Assembly: GCA_017562135.1 (NCBI GenBank)
Contig: QEYB01001410.1
Span: 1 to 64,000 of the forward strand
Reading direction: 5' to 3'
Length of the DNA stretch: 64,000 nt
Source: Dipylidium caninum
Lineage: Eukaryota > Platyhelminthes > Cestoda > Cyclophyllidea > Dipylidiidae
The notes beneath the pieces were generated by a model. The model did not search any database, had not been told where the DNA came from, and was given only the letters and a program-made list of their open reading frames with translations. The translations under genes and the position numbers were made by a program. Shown piece by piece: positions 49,811-61,205 of the stretch (its first letter is position 1; each line of letters opens with the position of its first letter).

Positions 49811-50586
49811 GCGACCAGATGCACGGCTAATGTCTCCAACCTCCCCACGGAATGCATTAGGCTGATCTGCAAATACCTCAGTATGGACGGGACCTTAAAC
49901 GCCTGCGTGGCAATGCCGAGGTGAGAAGCGGTGGTCTTCTCAAGGTCTCCGCCCTCCTGCATCATCACATGCACCTGTGCTCGAAGTCAGAGCCCTCCAT
50001 TTCGTGCCGTTTGCGACGAAGCATTAAATGCCACTTTGAGGATACGAAGTTGGAAATGCGCGCTCGAGCGGTCACAGCGCCTACTGGCACTTTCGAGACT
50101 GTCAAATGCCTTTTCCTCATATCCATCCTTGCCTACACAAGGAGGCCATATCGAGAGATACGTAATATCATTGGGAACCCGCACTTCCGTAAGGAGCCAC
50201 CTAACCTGAGCGACCAATCACTTACCCGCAGGAGGGTGGACGTGAAAGCCATGGACTCGGGTGTGTCGACACGGCTGGTGGTGAATGCGCTCCACCTCTG
50301 CCGTTACTTAAAGGCCCTCAAGTTGGATTCAACCTGCGACAAGAAAATAAAACTCTGCAGTAAAACCTTCCGCGAGAGCATTAGGAGTGAAAAGGAAGTG
50401 CTTAACACATGTGACTGCATCCTCTACGTCGTGAGGCTTTTATGGTTTAGACATCAAGCGGCTGAAATGAAGGCAGGGTTGATGGCAGTGTGCGACATTC
50501 TTTCGCCCGAACAAACTTTTGTCCTGTTCGTCTTGAAGGAATACCCAGAGCCTGTGAAGCCTGCCTTGGAAATTTCCTCCAATTGA
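49811..50586 (+). pseudogene. F-box-like gene copy A, broken
   Basis: An acceptor (ATCTTATAG) ends at 49810. The frame then reads an F-box-like motif, LPTECIRLICKYLSMDG followed by LNACVAMPR. F-boxes recruit SKP1 in SCF ubiquitin ligases. The conserved Trp codon that follows is TGA here (49922-49924); copies C and D read TGG. The reading moves to another frame by about 49990 and then stays open to 50586. That part has KCHFEDTKLEM, then LFLISILAY, then a leucine-rich stretch (LVVNALHLCRYLKALKL), and ends with AEMKAGLMAVCDIL and PALEISSN. Homologous segments exist in copies B and C. The F-box call rests on the LPxE-x3-L/I-x2-I-x2-YL-x2-D spacing; the C-terminal part is unrecognised. Confidence 0.5.
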
Positions 50587-50639
50587 TCCAGGAAACTTGG
50601 TGGAGGGGATGGCTGTCCGCTGTTGTGCCTACCAACGAG

Positions 50640-50760
50640 GTAGCGAATGTGGTACTGCGGAGAAATGGCTGTTGGCCATCACAATAACGCCGAGTTGTTT
50701 GAATGGATTTGCCGAGACGTAATTTTCGCGGAGGATCGAGACGCTACGCAGCATTGATTA
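50640..50760 (+). repeat. Family 3' module, copy 1
   Basis: Aligns with 57370-57480: GTGGTACT, TGGCCA, TTTGCCNAGA and GCGGAGGATCGAGA occur in the same order and spacing. It directly follows copy A. One frame (EMAVGHHNNAELFEWICRD) looks coding here but is not open in the second copy. Confidence 0.55.
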
Positions 50761-51424
50761 ACCCCTTTACCTGAGTTTCCATTGCTGGTGAAATAATTTT
50801 TCGCAGCCGTAAAAATACGACTTATCTTGCGGTTTAAATGATTCAGCGTGATGTGATTAAAAGTCTTGTGAAGTTTGTTCTCAGGGGGGAAGGGGGCCCA
50901 CTAGAGCCTGCAGACCGTGACATCGTGGATGAGACTTGGAACGGCAGAAGAGCCGTTGTGTCAGAGGTGTGGGGTTGAACAACATCAAGCCCATACTGCG
51001 CCTTGGTTTCGTCTCGTTTTCAAGCTCATGCGTTGGCAACGCGACAGTCATCACCGGTAGCAGGTGAGATAGTGTAAGTGACTATGACAACAGCGACGCC
51101 TCTTCCTAGCAGAACTTACTTCTGCCTCTGCGTCTTTCAACAGGCGATCATCTGTGCAATAGGGCGAAAGGCACACCGCTTCCCATGACACTACTCATAG
51201 TGAAAGTTGCCCTTTAAATTGAGAAATCGAAAGGAACCTCGATAGGATCAGACATCGGGGAAGGGCCGTCCATCTGCAGCCTCGTTCGAGTTCCTGTGAG
51301 TGGATTTCCTTACTGGAAACCAGCACTCATTTGCAATTTTTGCCTCTCAACTTCGTTACTTACCCACAGCAGATGATGATAGAGTCGATGTCTCTAGTGG
51401 AGTAAAATTGCACTGATTGAGATG

Positions 51425-51815
51425 AATCCGTGAGGCTCTCGAAAATGCCTCGGTGCAACTCTCGGTATGTTTATACAAACCTCCTACTTTTGTGTCCGCT
51501 TTGAATTGAAGTAACGTGGGGGCGTGAGACAATCTTCACAAGATTCAAAGCTGCCCAAAAATGAGACCTTATAGCCGGAAATTGGTCTCTGCTTCATGGG
51601 TATGCAGAGAATTTGGCTTTCAGTCTGTGGAGTCGGAGAACTTTTTGAAACTGTGGGTGCGTAGAGAACGGCTACAATAAAATCCACTGCTTTCAGTGAC
51701 AATCTACTGTGGTCGGTGCTGCTTCTTTGCTGAGCGCGCAAGTACCCGAGACTGGAGGGATTGCCTGTTTGCAAAGAGATCACCTTGATTGGCGCTTTGG
51801 ATTGAATGTGGCTAG
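51425..51815 (+). repeat. Diverged direct repeat, copy 1
   Basis: Aligns over about 380 bp with 56140-56500, sharing GTATGTTT, ATGTCCGCTTTGAA-like, GGGTAGAGAACGG-like and TCACCTTGATTGGC landmarks. On the minus strand both copies keep a readable stretch with VLY, SSxPQ and RPIS in common, so a decayed minus-strand exon is possible. Confidence 0.65.
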
Positions 51816-53288
51816 TTGTTCCTCCAACTTTTGCCCCTGACAATCCTCCTCTTCTCTCGTCTCTGCTCAAACATTTTTGCAGTTATTACGGCTCCTCTCG
51901 AAGCAAACCAAAATTCAATTCAGCTGCGGTGTTTCGCCAGCCCACCTGGACGTCCACGTTCACTGTTGATTTGCCTGCTGATCATAATTTCCTACTTGAT
52001 GACCGTAGGAACCCTTTCCAAATTCAGAAGTTGCGGACTGAGCAGGGTAGAAACGAAGGCTCGGTGCGCCATGACAAAGGCCTCGAGGGATGTTAGGAGA
52101 CTCCTCAGTTTGTCCGATTATACTGTAACGCGTTATCGACACGAGCCCGTCCTGTTGAGCCAGATATCCTAGATAATATGGTCGGCCGACTCGACTCACT
52201 CCGTTTATCTCTGACAAGAGATGACAGTCTTACCATTTGAATAGGAAATATGACTTCATCTAGTAACAAAAACGCGTGGAGGGAATGTGACCCCACTGCA
52301 GATCCTCCTAGCACGTCACTGGCATCGGCTTGTGTGGAAGACTGAGGTGGTCCGTCGCCGCTTCACCAATTTAGGATGGACCGGAGGAAATGAAGAAACA
52401 ATCGATGCAAAAAAACCTCGTCATGGCTGCGGGTGAAGGACTGTATGTCTCAGCGCCTCTGCCACGGCAGTAAGCGGCTCTTAACAGCCACCCTCCGCAG
52501 GCCAGATTAAGCTGGGCAGTTTAGGTCAAGTCAGGATCGCGTCAGTGGTTAATTCCGTTCACCGCCGATGGGAGCTTGGTCGTGTTCAAGATAGACCGGT
52601 GGGCTGTAGTGCACATTTAATTTGACAGATTGCAGACTTTTGCTCATGAGGACAAGGCGGCATCCTTCCTCATGTTTCCGAATGGCCAATAGTGTTGGTG
52701 TCTAGTGGTCACGGAACACTTGGACGAGCCTCGGTGCCTTGGTCTGTCACAATTTAGATTCAAAAGAATCTATAAATGTGTTCAATTTCCGTTATATTAG
52801 CACGAGATTGTTTGACAGAGGTGCAAGAGGTCGTTCACACCGCTCTTCTTCCGCACTAGGCGCCCTTAGCGTTCCATTACTAGCAGAAGGAGGTATTTTG
52901 GTGATCATGAAGCAAGCATCTTCAACGTGTCGTGGGGGCTACATCAAGTGCAACCCGGACCATTGCAATCACACTCCAGTCTCGTGGAACAGCCGTGACA
53001 ATTGCCAGTGGTCCACGGCGCGCTGGAGTTCGTAGAAAAAGATGTCAAATTCAGACGGGGATAATCCGACCTCCACTATGAACACACACGTCTAAAGAGC
53101 CTCGGCTGCTTCGCAATAAGACATTCGGACGGTAAGCCGTCTAGATAGATCAGAAGTCTCTAGTTTTAAAAAAAGTTGTTGCACTTTCAATTTAGAAGGT
53201 TTGCTCAATGCCTGTTGTTGACTGTGTAGCCTCTACATTCGCCGCTGAACCACTTCTCGCTAAATCCATCTAAACTCCTCATCGCCAC
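51816..53288. other. Intergenic DNA between family copies
   Basis: No gene is recognised here. Frames at 51806-52172 (+) and 52739-53035 (+) lack motifs. Confidence 0.4.
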
Positions 53289-54136
53289 TTAATCACTAGA
53301 TGCGACAGCTGATTGCGACAGCTGATGGTCATCCACTTTAAAAACTTCCCTCAAACAGTAAGACAAGAGTTTCATCACGTGTCCGTGGGGGCCTGCTTTG
53401 TCCGTCACGACAGAGAGCAATAGAATTTCGCACATAGCCGTCAACTCTGCCTCCATTTTAGTCGTGAGACGGTGAAGCCGTGAAAGCTGCACGACGTGGA
53501 AGAAGCAGTTGTGTAGGTTAAGGACTTCCTTATCTACCCCCAATAAACTGTTGGAAAGTTTTATCGAAGCGAATAATTTTTTTGTAAGCTAAGGACCTTT
53601 CTGTGACCGCCGCGATTGTGCGCATCTACCACAGGCGCCGTTGACCGCCGGGATTTAATCGCTTTCACCGCCACCCACAGGCAAGCCCATATTTACTCCT
53701 TCAGGGAAGGTGACACCTAAAAATGAGTGAATCATGAATGTCTTCACGCGATACTCGAAATGTCGACCACGTAGTTGAGGATGGATATGAGGAAGAGGCA
53801 CCTGACAGTCTCCAAGGTGCCACCAGGCGCTCTACCCACTCGACAGCATATTTTCAACTTGGCCTCTTCAAAATGACATTTAATGATTCGTCGAAAATGG
53901 TGCGAAAGTGGGGACTCTGCGTTGGAACACGGGTGCGCGGGGTTCTGCTCACCTATCCAACACCACGTGGCGACGCAGGAGTGCGAAGACCTCAAGCAGA
54001 GCAGCATTTCCCCCTCTTGGCAAGCGTTTAGTGTCTCTTGGCAGGCGTTTAGTGTCTCGTCCATGCTGAGGTACTTGCAGATCACCATATTGCGCTCTGT
54101 GGGGAGTTTGGGGACATCGGTCGCACATCCGGGCTC
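53289..54136 (-). pseudogene. F-box-like gene copy B, broken, inverted
   Basis: On the minus strand an acceptor (CTATTTTACAG) precedes 54136. The F-box-like motif reads LPTERNMVICKYLSMDE, then LNAC. A 21-bp tandem duplication (near 54020-54058) repeats TLNACQE. The same frame continues through KCHFEEAKLKICC and LFLISILNY to about 53740, longer than in copy A. The downstream part resumes after a gap: FDKTFQQFIG, a frameshift near 53540, then KEVLN...MEAELTAMCEILL down to the stop at 53289. It is in the opposite orientation to copy A, about 2.7 kb away. Confidence 0.5.
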
Positions 54137-54156
54137 CTGTAAAATAGACCGCAAAG

Positions 54157-54430
54157 CAGGAAGTCGCCTAACATCGATGACCTAACTCGTCATCAATCGA
54201 GGAAACATGGAATGAATCGACTTGTCATTGATTTCACGTCAGCTACTTGTTAAGGTGTCGTGAAAATACACTCAGCAAAAGAGGTGGCTACACGAGGGAA
54301 GAGCGGGAGGCCTGTGATTAATATAATGAGGCTGGAGCTCTGTTTTCCTCTAAGTCGTGAAAGGCAGAAATTGCCTTAGTTGCCTGACTTCAGTTCCACC
54401 TCTCTCTCTACATTGGAGTAGTCGCTATGT
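54157..54430 (-). repeat. Upstream module of F-box-like family, copy B
   Basis: Same module as 49520-49790 and 60893-61205, placed just upstream of copy B in gene sense. The similarity to 60893-61205 is clear from GATGACCTAACT through TTGCCTGACTTCAGTTC. Confidence 0.7.
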
Positions 54431-54485
54431 GCTTCTATCTCTTGTATTCTTGTTTTCGTGCGATGGCCGCGATTTCCGCATGGCT

Positions 54486-54635
54486 CTCCGTATCCCAGTA
54501 TATATGATTTGCCACTTTGCCTTTCCTGCGTGTCAATGCCGAGGTGGGAAGTGGTGCTCTACTCGCGGTCTCCGCACTCCTACGTTACCACTTGACATTG
54601 GGCGGATGAGTAGGATTCCCGTCTACTTGTGTTAG
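54486..54635 (+). pseudogene. F-box-like fragment, copy D
   Basis: A short piece covers only the end of the F-box-like region: TGCGTGTCAATGCCGAGG, then a TGG codon retained where copy A has TGA, reading PRWEVVLYSRSPHSYVT before a stop near 54590. The preceding sequence shows weak similarity to the motif start. No downstream family sequence follows. Confidence 0.5.
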
Positions 54636-54639
54636 ACCT

Positions 54640-56139
54640 TCATAGCCCTCGGATTGGGACTGTTTGCGTCGAGGCTATTTCAATCGGTACGTCTTGTGAC
54701 ATGAGACCGAGAATTCCACCAGCTGCCACTCTCCGACATTCCGTCCTGCCACTCGTCACCGACGAACCTCACGCCTAGAAATGGTGGCTCCTGTTACACG
54801 CACTGCCGGTGAGAGTCGTTGGGCGAGTTGAGGTCAGATCTGTCGTAGGGGTCAGCCCAGTGGTCAATCGATGCAGCCTTCCCATTGGTCGCAACAGCAT
54901 CAAATGAACTGTCGTCTGTTGAATGCACAGACTCGCATTAAGAACTTGCAAGTGAGTAGTCGATTCAGCCGTGCAGCTGTTTTTGGCTTCCTTGAATACG
55001 TCTGACCGACTGGAGGATTTCGAAGTTACCCTTAAAACGGACTAATTAACGTTTCATCACTTTTTTTTTCTGCGTAGAGACCATTAACGTAGCCACACTC
55101 CTACATCTCACTCGGTCGTGCTCCTGCCATGATATTCAGCAGTTCCCCTTGTTACATTAGTCGCATCACATGGCTTAGATGCACTCTTTCATACGTCGTC
55201 TATCTTGAGGGTAGGTGAGCTTGACTTCGGCAATCTGCCTATTCGTGGACATGAGAAGTCACTTCGAAGGGCCTCCTGTCTCGAGTGGAGCTTCTAACTC
55301 AGACAACTATTCTCCGCCCGCTACACAACAAGAAGGGGAGGTGGAGAGAGATGAAAGGCTTCAGCGCAGAACGGAAAATGGAATTCAGATGAGGTTTCAG
55401 TTTGTTTACTCAAAAAGGCACATTTTGTGTGCACACCAATCAAAATCCCACCATGCGCTGACGAGGTGTGGTGAAATTGAGGCTGCGACATTGTCCAATA
55501 GGAGAATGAGGGAGTTGAATTATCGTCAGAGTTTCGATTACACCTTACCTTTAGCCATGCTGAGGAGGACTAACGCCTAGCTAGATACGTTCGACACCAC
55601 GAGTCAACATCTTTTCTCTTCCGCACAGCCTACCTTCCACTCGCTTGCATTGCCGTCTAGGCTTCCTCTTCCTCCTCAGCATAATTTGCCGCAAGTGTTG
55701 CGGAATGCTGAGAGTGGGTGTCCAAATGAACTAGGTACACTAGCATGCACGCGGGTCTATACTCGGCTAGGCATCTCTTCCCTCAGACTGTGTGCAATGC
55801 TTGCCACCGTCTCTAACCGGCACAGCCCATGTTGAGAACTGTTTTCCCATTGTCTCGCCATGATTTCACAACCGTCTAGCCGAATTCCTGCATTGCCGCT
55901 TTCGTTAAACCGTCCGGTGTCTCCTCTGTCCCACCAAAATTCAAAACGAGGCTAAGCCTAGAGAATGTGTATTCAACTTCCTTTCCACACTCCTCGCCAC
56001 CTTATCAGTCTCCCAATTTGTCGATACAATTCTTAGAGCCGTCTCCGGTGCGCAGTTAGTTGCAAGTTCTAATCACTAGGCCACAGGCACTTTTCCCACC
56101 AAAGTGGTAGCCACCAGAACCCTAAAATTCAACCGAATG
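54640..56139. other. Intergenic DNA, no gene recognised
   Basis: A plus-strand frame at 55215-55580 is open for about 120 codons but has no motif or homologue within the window. Confidence 0.4.
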
Positions 56140-56500
56140 AGATTACTGGGTGAGGCTTTCGAGCGTGCCTCTGTGCGACCCTTAGTATGTTTCTACAATC
56201 CTTCTACTCCCATGTCCGCTTTGAAGTGTAGCAACGTGGCGACGTCGAGTAGTCTCCATAAGGCTGTAATCTGCACGGAAATGGGTCTCAGCTTCGTGCG
56301 TATGCCGGGAAGGTGGCTTTTGTTCTGAGGAGCCGAAGAACTAATCGGAGTTGTGGATGGGTAGAGAACGGTTAAACTCAAACCCTCCGCTCTCGGGGCT
56401 CCTCAGAGGATGACGGTGCAGCTTCCTCGCTGGGTGCAGGCGTACCCCACACTAGCGGGTTGTCTGTCTGGGAGAGCTCACCTTGATTGGCATGTCAAAG
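56140..56500 (+). repeat. Diverged direct repeat, copy 2
   Basis: Partner of 51425-51815, about 4.7 kb downstream in the same orientation. Confidence 0.65.
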
Positions 56501-57369
56501 TATTTGAATGGGGCGAGCTGTTGCCAGGCATACGAATTCAGCACAGTCGAAAAGGCATTTACGCCCTCATTGGGGAGAATTTTTGTTAACCGCTCCTCGT
56601 CGGCGCAACTAATTTCGCAGAACAATCTCAGTTGACATCCCGCACTGCATGCCAGTTGGAAGGTAGCAAACTTGTAAGAAGCCGCTGAAAAATTTGGACC
56701 AACGACAAATCAACAGGTTGCCAGGAATTAACAGAAATGTCAAAATAAAGACCAACTTCTGTCTAGCGGCGCAGCCTTCTCTCCCGCTAAAACCATTCTT
56801 CTATCCTCGTCCATCCACAAGCTCACAAGAGATCCTCCTCTCCGCCCAACTTCTTACTTCATAAATCTTAAGGATATTCTGTTTGCCGATGTCCCGGATT
56901 TTCCTCCGGTTACATTTCATTTTTATTTCGAGTTTTGTTCAAATCCGGACTCAAGTAAAAGACGCACCACATCTGTCACTTACGAGATTAACTCGAATCA
57001 GAGTTCAGCTCCACTGTATTAACTGCATCATGGGGAGTTTCCACAAAACCCGAAAGGCACTGTTCCATTTATACGACATTTATTTGGACCATAACCAGTT
57101 TCCATGAGGAGCTGCCTACTCTGACCCACTTGCCTCAGCTCAGAAGGATGCTCAATCTACTAGTTGTCACCTCCTTCATGCTCTGGACTATTTCTACGTT
57201 TCTGCCGACAGAGCGCTTCAACCACATCCCGTCTATCAAGACCATTGTGGGTTACGTGCCTTAAGAGACAGAGTCAGGGAAGAGTCTGCCCTGTTGTCAA
57301 CAACCTATAAGCCCTTTATATCTTCAACAGAGGCAACTCAGTGTGAGTGTCCACCTTTGCGCCTGCAAA

Positions 57370-57480
57370 TGAAGTGGTCATTGTGGTACTTGAGAACAAT
57401 GGACATTGATGGCCACAAAGAGTCGCCTAATGAATTTGCCAAGAAATGTTTAAGCGGAGGATCGAGAGGCTACTCTGTGA
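57370..57480 (+). repeat. Family 3' module, copy 2
   Basis: Partner of 50640-50760. It is followed at about 57650-57700 by TTGGCATCGTGTGTCACTGAC, which matches 63700-63730 (CATCGTGTGCCACAGACGCC) and more weakly 50917-50935, suggesting a third shared segment of the same family. Confidence 0.5.
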
Positions 57481-57909
57481 ACGTCGGGGTATTGGGCAGT
57501 CCCATTAGTTGTGCATCTGTTGCCTTTGGAGTAATTTCATTAAAACTGTGAACTTTCGATGTATCTGAGCGGTATGGGTCGCAGTGGCTTATCGCGAAGT
57601 GGTTGAGGTTCATTCTGAGAGTGTGGGTGTCTAAGAGGCTCTAGATGCTCAGGTCTTGGCATCGTGTGTCACTGACGCCAGCGCGTCGGGGGAAGGTGGA
57701 TGTGTGCGGGATGGAATGCCGGAGTGAGTTGTGCTAGGCTCTTGCTGGCAATAAACCTTATCTCATTTTCTGCTTCTGTTCAAAACAGGAAGGAGTTTAA
57801 GCTGATACTGTTTTTCGGACCCCAAGGAGACAAGACTTTAGAGATAGGAACTCCATCGGCGCAAAAAGAAAATAGGCGAGATGAAGAAGGAAGCAACCCT
57901 TAGCAGTCT

Positions 57910-59003
57910 GAGGATGCTCTGAAGGTCTACGGTCGTAGGGCCAGAAGTGAGCCTGAGGAAGAGTGGTAGAACGGGAGCAGAAGGCTCAGCCACTAGTCAT
58001 AAGCCAAGAGCATGGGGAGCATGCAGACAGCCATACATGAAAGCATTACCTCCCACACAAAATTTATTTCAATTTCTGTGAGCAGAAATGTTGGATTCAT
58101 AGTGCCTAGCATCCTTCGTCGCAGGATCCGCACCTCATCCCTGCAAGCAAGCAAGGTTCCTCCTCCTCCATAAAGAGTTGAGAGTAGGAAAATTGAGGAG
58201 GATAGCAGATAAAATGTAAACAGCAACTTTTAGAGAGGGAAGGGTGGGATCATGGAAGCAGGGATGAAGTTGGTTTGAAAGGAGAATGCAAATTGGAGAG
58301 GTTTGGTTTGGTGGGAAAAAAGGCATCAATAAAGCCGGAGGAAGGGGTGGAAGAAAATGTTTGTCTTTGCTGTTTAGGGAACAGACCAGGAAGTGCAGGC
58401 AATTTTGAAGAGTGGAAGGCGAATAGATACACTGGCAGTTGGGGGAGGTCGTAACTTGGCCAGTGCTGCAGAAAAAACTCCGCTGATCCACACTGTCAGG
58501 CGAGCTGAGTAACTGTTGATGGGTGCTTGAGGATGTCACATGAAATTTATGGTGAAGGAGGCAGGTTGATTTCACGCAATTGAGCATGAAGTAATACAAG
58601 ATTCAGTGGAGGAAAGTTGGAAATCCCAACAATCCTGTCCAAGGTGATTCACTAGCTGACCGTGGAGAAGCCTGAAGCCACTTGGGACGAATTATTGGCT
58701 CGATTTTTATTTCACTTTGCTATTACACTGTTTCGTTTGTGATAATCAGGAGACGAGCACAGTTTTCTCCAATCTCCCTTCCCGTTCGGAATCGCTATGT
58801 AATAAACGCTGAAAGTAAACTATTAATTTTTGTTGAAAAACATCCGTTCCGTATTTTCTCCCATATATTGCGCGCGAATGGGTGGTGATTGCCCACCACT
58901 AAGGGGTGACTAAGGGGTCATAACTGACCGGAATGCGGGTAGAGTGGTGTACCTGCTGCAAGTGCTATGCTCAGACTTTCATCTCTTCAAATTTTCCCAG
59001 AAC
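57910..59003. other. Intergenic DNA, no gene recognised
   Basis: Only short frames are seen; the minus strand at 58135-58599 is open for 154 codons without motifs. Confidence 0.4.
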
Positions 59004-59297
59004 TCAGGGGGCTAGATGGTCTTCAACTGGGCAGAGCCTGAGTTGATGCATCATGAACAGCGCAGGTGCTTGTGGACCTGAGAAGGAATAGGAAGATCTT
59101 TCTGCGATTAAACGTCGATGCCTGTGAATAGACGTGATGCCACAGGTGAATGCGAGTGAAATCATTATGACGCCCGTTAGAAGCCAGAATTGATTCAACA
59201 GCCAGTAGCAACGGCTGGAATACGAAGAGAAGCCGTCTGGAGGCATAAGGCAAAGTGTTAATCCTTCTGCTGCTTTTCGCCTTACATTGTAGGACAT
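59004..59297 (-). other. Possible membrane-protein exon
   Basis: A minus-strand frame carries a clear hydrophobic segment (YWLLNQFWLLTGVIMISLAF) followed by a basic stretch (HRHRR), as at a membrane exit. It may belong with the frame at 60550-60913 on the same strand, but no consistent splice path could be drawn. Confidence 0.2.
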
Positions 59298-60165
59298 GCA
59301 CTACTGATTCACTTCAACCATTCTTGCGCCAATGTTCTCATTTGAAATTTGTCTATGGAAGTGAATTTCTCGCTCACTACTATATCAGGCTTTCCTTCTT
59401 GTGCTTACTGTCCGTTGTGTTTCGTCTCGCACTTCGGCCGCTAGGTGATATCGTCATTGATAATGTTCTGCTTCACAGGACACCCCATGAGTCGTACCGT
59501 GTTCTTAGGAGTTTTACCATCGCTTCATGGCCAAATTCTCCTCTACGCAGTTTCATGGACTCGTTCTTTAGCGCTTTCAACCGTAACGCTTGCTGAGTTG
59601 AAAGCCCTGTCTCTCGCCATCTTAGCGGTTTGGTTGCCTTTAACAGCCGTTTGAGAACCGAAGATGAGATTCTAACGAGCGCTAAAGACATTTATGCACC
59701 AAGCATCGCTGAACATTACTGACGCAGGTCAGAGTGTAACTGAAAATCGTCGACGTGACGGAGGTCGCTCGACTTTCCGCTCACCGTGGTCTTGCATTGA
59801 TGTCCGACAGGAGAGAACTTTTCGCTAGGTGTGGTCTGATGCTGATTTAACCAGTTTCCCACATTTCAAGTCCTCTCCAGACCCTAACGCGCGGCCACCG
59901 GAACGTCTTTCAGTTTATAGATGAGACTCCTACGAATAATGCCATCGATTATTCACCAGATTGCCATATCTTGTAAACATTTGCCATGGTGTCTGAAATT
60001 AGCTCCGGTCGCGTGGGCCAGTTGTCAGCGTTCAGCTATCGGTGCACCATTCAAAAGGTTGGGTGTCTCAAACCTCGTCATTGGGCTAAGAAGCTACCTT
60101 CCTCTACAGGTAGATGTAGATAACGAAAAAGTGGAGAAATTCCACCGCGGTAGTAAACCCTTCAA

Positions 60166-60432
60166 CCTTACCGAAAACCGTTTACTTTTACAGTCGAGGG
60201 AAAGAGGAGAGAAGGCTTGCCCCAACAATGTCGGCGGAGACGCGCCAAAATTGAGCACAGGCGATTTGGCGACACTTTAATAGGGCAGAAGGTCTTTGCC
60301 ATCTTTAAGGCAGATTCTCCCATTAAGAGGTCAGAGTTGTATCCTCTGGGACGCTTCGTTTCGTGGACACCTTCAAACATGGCATTGGAAGCAGCCATAT
60401 TGAAAAGTGGATTGAATTTTTTCTTTAGCACT
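60166..60432 (-). other. Possible exon on minus strand
   Basis: An open frame of about 88 codons (VLKKKFNPLFNMAASNAMFE near its start) ends at a donor-like TTTCG|GTAAGG. An acceptor-like site lies a few bases before it. The protein is not recognised. Confidence 0.2.
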
Positions 60433-60549
60433 CTGTGCCCTTGACCATGCTACTGATGCTCATTGAAGTAGTATTCGCTAATCCGGTAATATCGGTAATT
60501 AGATTCTTCTCCAAAATAAACCATCGCTTTTACCACTAGAGGTAGACAT

Positions 60550-60913
60550 ATACATACGCACCTTGATGCAGGTTTGCCGTGTTTTGTGGCAGAAGTAGGC
60601 GTTTTCCCAATGTCCTCTGAGAAAAGCCACGAGTAGCGTTGGACTCAACGAAGCGGGTGATCGGATAGCAAACGACCACTCCGATGGCTGCTATTTTAAG
60701 TAGCTGCTCGGCCACCGGTCCATAGACGAATTTCTTTTCAGTTTCATTGTAGACCCGTGAACGATAAATTGTCGCCCGAAGGAAGCGGAACCAATTTGAT
60801 TCCGGTCGGTTGCAAATCCCCATCTTCATTGAGTAAGATGACAAAGCGAATGAATGTGAGGACTTCTGCGCGGTGGAGATTGCATGGGCGAGGAAGAGTA
60901 GGAAATCGTCCAA
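60550..60913 (-). CDS. Possible exon sharing its 5' end with the F-box-like family
   Basis: The minus-strand frame begins just after the upstream module (60893-61205). Its first residues (DDFLLFL) align with the same position in copies A and B (GACGAATCCCTACTT and GGCGACTTCCTGCTT), but the rest differs. It contains SRVYNETEKKFVYGPVAEQL, then a hydrophobic IAAIGVVVCYPI, and ends at a donor-like AAG|GTGCGTATG near 60554. It may be a different gene that captured the module, or the true first exon of a related gene. The family is not recognised. Confidence 0.3.
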
Positions 60914-61205
60914 CTTAGATGACCTAACTGGCTATAAAGTGGAGGAAAGCGGAATGAAATGACTAGCCTTTGGTTCCATTTCGGATACGATTCGAAAGGT
61001 CCTGAAAATACATTCAGTAAGGAAGGTTGCTGGACGAGTTAGGAACGAGAGACCTGTGACCCAAATAATGAGGCTGAAGCACTGTTCTCCTCCTGGTTAT
61101 GACGAGTGCCTGCTTGAAAGCTGATGTCGTGGAAATCAGTAATTGAATTTATTGCCTGACTTCAGTTCAAACCAGATTTCTCCACTGAAACGCATACTGT
61201 GAACT
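60893..61205 (-). repeat. Upstream module of F-box-like family, copy E
   Basis: The third copy of the module. No F-box-like exon follows it in gene sense. Confidence 0.65.

Noticed and set aside
59255..59654. Plus-strand hydrophobic frames as membrane-protein genes
   Set aside because: The first starts at GTG, both overlap more plausible minus-strand frames, and neither has supporting elements.
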